DNA from: Gammaproteobacteria bacterium
GTDB lineage: Bacteria > Pseudomonadota > Gammaproteobacteria > SZUA-229
Assembly: GCA_016744065.1 (NCBI GenBank)
Contig: JADGFA010000001.1
Coordinates: forward strand, 116,546-180,545
Direction of reading: 5' to 3'
DNA length: 64,000 bases
The notes under the pieces are model-generated. The model had not been told where the DNA came from, searched no databases, and saw nothing but the letters and a program-made list of their open reading frames with translations. Below, one piece after another: positions 60,881 to 64,000 of this stretch (position 1 is the first letter of the stretch; each line of letters begins with the position of its first letter). Made by a program: the position numbers and the translations under genes.

Positions 60881-63800
60881 TTATTTTTCTAATGGAACAT
60901 ATTCAACCTGATAAACAATAGAATATATTGCCGGTATAACAATTAAAGTTAATATTGTGGCAAAACCTAAACCAAACATAATGGTGACTGCCATGGATGC
61001 GAAAAAAGCATCAAAGAGAAGGGGTATCATGCCGAGTATGGTTGTGGCTGCAGCCATAGATACAGGTCGAACACGGCTAACCGCTGAATCAAAAATAGCG
61101 TGATAAAGACTTTTTTCTTCGGTTAATTCTAAATTAATCTGATCAACTAAAACAATGCCATTTTTTAATAACATACCAACCAGGCTAATAAAACCGAGTA
61201 GAGCCATAAAAGTGAAAGGGGAGCCTGTTATTAATAAGCCAAAGGCGACACCAATTAAGGCCATAGGAGCCAGTGACCAGATTATTAAAGGTTGTTTCAA
61301 GGTATTAAATAGTAGAACTGTAATAATAAACATAATGATTATGCCAAGTGGAATGGAACCCATTAATGCACTGTTTGCATCAGCTGAACTTTCTACTTCT
61401 CCACCCCATACCAGGCTGTAATCTTTGGGTAACTCTATAGCTTCAATTTTATCTCTAACCTTTTTAAACAGGTCATTGGAGGTGTCATCTCCAAGAAGGT
61501 TTGCATTTGCAATAACAGTAATGGTGCGTTTTCTATCGCGCCGATTAATGATTGCATCCTCCCATTCAACAGTAAAATTCTGGACGACCTGTTCGATAGA
61601 AATATAACGATTATAAACCGGACTCCATATTTGCAGACTGTGTATTGTATCTATATTGGTACGTTCATCCTCGGGAGGGCGTGCAATAACAGGTAATAAT
61701 GTTGTTCCATCACGGTAAAGTCCAATGGCTTTTCCTGAATAGCTCATCTGTAAAACATCATCAAGGTCCTGTTTACTAATACCCACTCGTCTGGCCTGCG
61801 CCTCAGAGAACTGAGGTCGAATAACCTTAGTGCGTTTCTTCCAGTCATCACGAATACCAACAATATTCGGCTGTTGATACAGTATATTTTTTGCCTGTGT
61901 TGACAGTGAGCGTAATATATCTGGGTCAGGGCCGGAGAAGCGAGCTTCAATTTTTCCGTCTTTACTGGGGCCTAATTCGAATTTTTTAAAATCATAATTA
62001 ACATCGGGGTAGTTGCTGTCTAAATACTGACTAATTGAAGCGATGAAAGCATCAATCTGTTTGTAATTTTTTAGTTCAACCATAAACTGGCCATAACTGG
62101 AGAAAATCTTTTCAGGTGAGTAGGTCAGCATAAAACGCGTACCCCCTTTTCCGGTATTGGAACTAACCTTTACAACACCTTCCTGCTGCAAAATCCAGGG
62201 TTCTATAGCCTGTACTTCACTAAAAGTCTGTCGTATATCCGTACCGTGTTCTTTGCGAAAATCAACCAGTACCATTGGCGTTGTCATAGCAGGAAAGAAA
62301 ACAACTTTAACCTGTTGAAAACCATAAAATGAAATAATCAGTAAACCAATTGTCGAGCCAGTTGTGACCCATTTATATTTTAAACAGATATCTAATGTTT
62401 TTCTAAAGGCGTTAAAAAATGCACCTTGATACGGAGCTGGATTATTGGCGTTTAGATCTTTGTCTTTTAAAATCATGTCGGCAAAGAAAGGCGTTAAGCT
62501 AATAGCTGTAAACCAGCTCAGGAGTAATGAGTAAAGTAGTACGTAGAAGAGTGAACCGAGCATTTCCCCCGTAGAGTCCTGGGATAAGCCAATCGGTGCA
62601 AAAGCGGTAACGGCAATAATTGTGGCTCCTAACAGGGGCCATATCGCCTGTTTAACAATCGCATTTGCCGCTTCAATTTTAGATTTTCCGCGTTGAATAC
62701 CTATGAGTATACCTTCGGTAACTACAATTGCATTATCTACCAGCATACCGAGGGCGATAATAAGCGCACCAAGCGAAATGCGCTGTAAATCAATACCGTG
62801 TAATTTCATAAAAGTAAATGTGCCAATAACCGTAAGAAAAAGAATTAAGCCGATGAGTAACCCGCTGCGTATACCCATGAATATGAGCAGTACAATAATA
62901 ACGATTGCAACGGCTTCAAGTAAGTTAATTGCAAAAGCTTTAATTGAGGCAGAAACTAATTTAGGCTGATCATATAGGGTTGATAGTTCTATACCTACGG
63001 GGCGTGCATATTCAAGCTCCTGAAGCTTGCTGTCAATTTTTTTACCTACATCCACAACATTAAACCCGGATGCAAATGAAATACCGAGTGATATTGCCTG
63101 TCGACCATTCAGTGAAATTAGATGAGTGGGAACATCCTGAAAACCACGGCTAACGCTTGCTACATCTTTTAAATAAATCAGGTTTTTATCACCGGAGCTG
63201 CTTATTAGCAGGTCTTCAAGTTCTTTTACATTTTGAAACTCACCGGTAGGGTGGAAGCGAATATTTTCAGTGGAAATTTTTATTGCACCGGCATTTGAAA
63301 CAATATTCTGTGTAGCAAGAATTTCATAAATACGTTGGTAAGAAATGCCTAGTTGCGTCATACGGCTGAGAGATATTTCTACAAATACCTGCTCCTGTTG
63401 CCTGCCTGCAACGGTGACCTTACCTACCCCTTCAACCAGTACCAGTTCGCGACGTAGGTAATCGACATAATCATTTAATTCCTGGTAGCTATACCCATCC
63501 CCAATAACAGCAAATAACAGACCAAAAATATCACCAAAATCATCGTTAACAAGAGGTGGTTTTACACCGGGTGGAAGCTTCGGGCTTAAGTCGTTTACTT
63601 TGCGTCGTAACTCATCCCATATCTGGGGCAGGTCATCACTATTATACTGGCGCTTCATAGTAACGGTTATTTGTGAAAGACCATTGGTCGATACTGAACG
63701 AATATAATCTACATACTGTAGCTGTTGTAGTGCATTTTCTAGTGGATAGGTTACTTCTTCTTCGACTTGTTGCGGTGATGCGCCAGGATACTGAGTTACT

Positions 63801-63940
63801 ATAACGGCATCTTTTATGGTGAATTCAGGGTCTTCCAGCCGGGATAGTTTATTGTATGAAAATGCGCCACCTATAAGAAAGATAATGGTGATTAACCAGC
63901 TAATTAATTTATTTCGTATGGAAAATTCTGCAATATTCAT
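60881..63940 (-). CDS. AcrB-family RND efflux permease
   Basis: The 1019 residues are a full-length HAE1/AcrB-type permease of a tripartite proton-driven pump: a first membrane helix (about 12-30), the porter domain with YPGASPQQVEEEVTYPLE, a cluster of membrane helices (about 335-500) carrying LGMLVDNAIVVTEGI with the proton-relay Asp, and the repeated second half with helices at about 855-1010 and GMLLKNGIVLVDQINLE. The N-terminal SIRNKLISWLI is of the subgroup found with a separate membrane-fusion protein. The usual partner genes for the adaptor and outer-membrane channel would be upstream, beyond the right edge. The substrate is unknown. Confidence 0.92.
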   Translation of the reverse strand: MNIAEFSIRNKLISWLITIIFLIGGAFSYNKLSRLEDPEFTIKDAVIVTQYPGASPQQVEEEVTYPLENALQQLQYVDYIRSVSTNGLSQITVTMKRQYNSDDLPQIWDELRRKVNDLSPKLPPGVKPPLVNDDFGDIFGLLFAVIGDGYSYQELNDYVDYLRRELVLVEGVGKVTVAGRQQEQVFVEISLSRMTQLGISYQRIYEILATQNIVSNAGAIKISTENIRFHPTGEFQNVKELEDLLISSSGDKNLIYLKDVASVSRGFQDVPTHLISLNGRQAISLGISFASGFNVVDVGKKIDSKLQELEYARPVGIELSTLYDQPKLVSASIKAFAINLLEAVAIVIIVLLIFMGIRSGLLIGLILFLTVIGTFTFMKLHGIDLQRISLGALIIALGMLVDNAIVVTEGILIGIQRGKSKIEAANAIVKQAIWPLLGATIIAVTAFAPIGLSQDSTGEMLGSLFYVLLYSLLLSWFTAISLTPFFADMILKDKDLNANNPAPYQGAFFNAFRKTLDICLKYKWVTTGSTIGLLIISFYGFQQVKVVFFPAMTTPMVLVDFRKEHGTDIRQTFSEVQAIEPWILQQEGVVKVSSNTGKGGTRFMLTYSPEKIFSSYGQFMVELKNYKQIDAFIASISQYLDSNYPDVNYDFKKFELGPSKDGKIEARFSGPDPDILRSLSTQAKNILYQQPNIVGIRDDWKKRTKVIRPQFSEAQARRVGISKQDLDDVLQMSYSGKAIGLYRDGTTLLPVIARPPEDERTNIDTIHSLQIWSPVYNRYISIEQVVQNFTVEWEDAIINRRDRKRTITVIANANLLGDDTSNDLFKKVRDKIEAIELPKDYSLVWGGEVESSADANSALMGSIPLGIIIMFIITVLLFNTLKQPLIIWSLAPMALIGVAFGLLITGSPFTFMALLGFISLVGMLLKNGIVLVDQINLELTEEKSLYHAIFDSAVSRVRPVSMAAATTILGMIPLLFDAFFASMAVTIMFGLGFATILTLIVIPAIYSIVYQVEYVPLEK

Positions 63941-64000
63941 AGCATTAAATTACTTTAGGTTTAGGCATATAAAATATATTAGATATTACATGTTATATAT

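Noticed and set aside
1..64000. CRISPR array, phage, insertion sequence or rRNA
   Set aside because: No regularly spaced repeat array, transposase, integrase, phage structural gene or rRNA sequence was recognised on either strand.

Overview
The window is chromosomal DNA from a motile, heterotrophically capable Gram-negative bacterium, most likely a gammaproteobacterium of fairly low GC content. The evidence is the gene complement: homodimeric-type aceE with aceF and a lipoyl-bearing lpd, truD, tilS, accA, a TrpD2/YbiB-like protein, a YccA-type BI-1 protein, a VPLPA-CTERM protein and AcrB- and MMPL-type RND pumps. I cannot resolve the genus. I saw no insertion sequence, phage module, CRISPR array or rRNA.

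Positions 1-19377 form a flagellar/chemosensory block. It opens with the 3' end of fliK. A minus-strand group follows: a soluble hybrid kinase, a single-domain response regulator and a short membrane chemoreceptor. A long plus-strand run then reads cheY, cheA, cheW, a ParA-like ATPase, a globin-STAS fusion, a very large cytoplasmic globin-PAS chemoreceptor, cheR, cheD, cheB, a second short chemoreceptor, a STAS protein and a receiver/PP2C/HATPase protein of the CrsR/HsbR type. Its unusual traits are two flavohaemoglobin-type globins inside chemotaxis proteins, no cheZ in the window although both short receptors carry a CheZ-like Asp-x-x-x-Gln helix, a shared C-terminal ELF tail on both short receptors and CheD, and a complete partner-switching pair.

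Positions 19605-25630 encode pyruvate dehydrogenase (aceE, aceF, lpd); the E2 and E3 N-terminal lipoyl domains are near-copies. A stretch of palindromic repeats follows. Positions 26113-30808 hold a tightly packed four-gene cluster (glutamine-synthetase-like ligase, aldehyde dehydrogenase, iron alcohol dehydrogenase, class I amidotransferase) that reads as a gamma-glutamylation route for an amino alcohol. An Ogt-type methyltransferase converges on it.

Positions 31352-37168 (minus strand) hold a TetR regulator, an RND/MMPL transporter, a LolA-like periplasmic protein, a thioesterase-fold protein and a putative outer-membrane barrel, which together suggest lipid or lipophilic-substrate transport to the outer membrane. 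A second TetR gene is divergent. Both regulators have good promoters that place transcription start at or next to the start codon, each with a palindromic operator candidate.

Positions 38218-48280 are mostly housekeeping genes: truD, a REC-GGDEF-EAL protein, a SIMPL protein, accA overlapping tilS, a PDZ protein, small membrane proteins, a TrpD2-like protein and a BI-1 protein. A tRNA-Ser(UGA) with a strong terminator follows. Positions 48965-63940 are more accessory: a Fic protein behind a direct-repeat array, a membrane hybrid kinase, an AraC/GyrI regulator, a 1878-residue tandem UvrA, a VPLPA-CTERM surface protein and an RND efflux permease whose usual partners would lie beyond the right edge.
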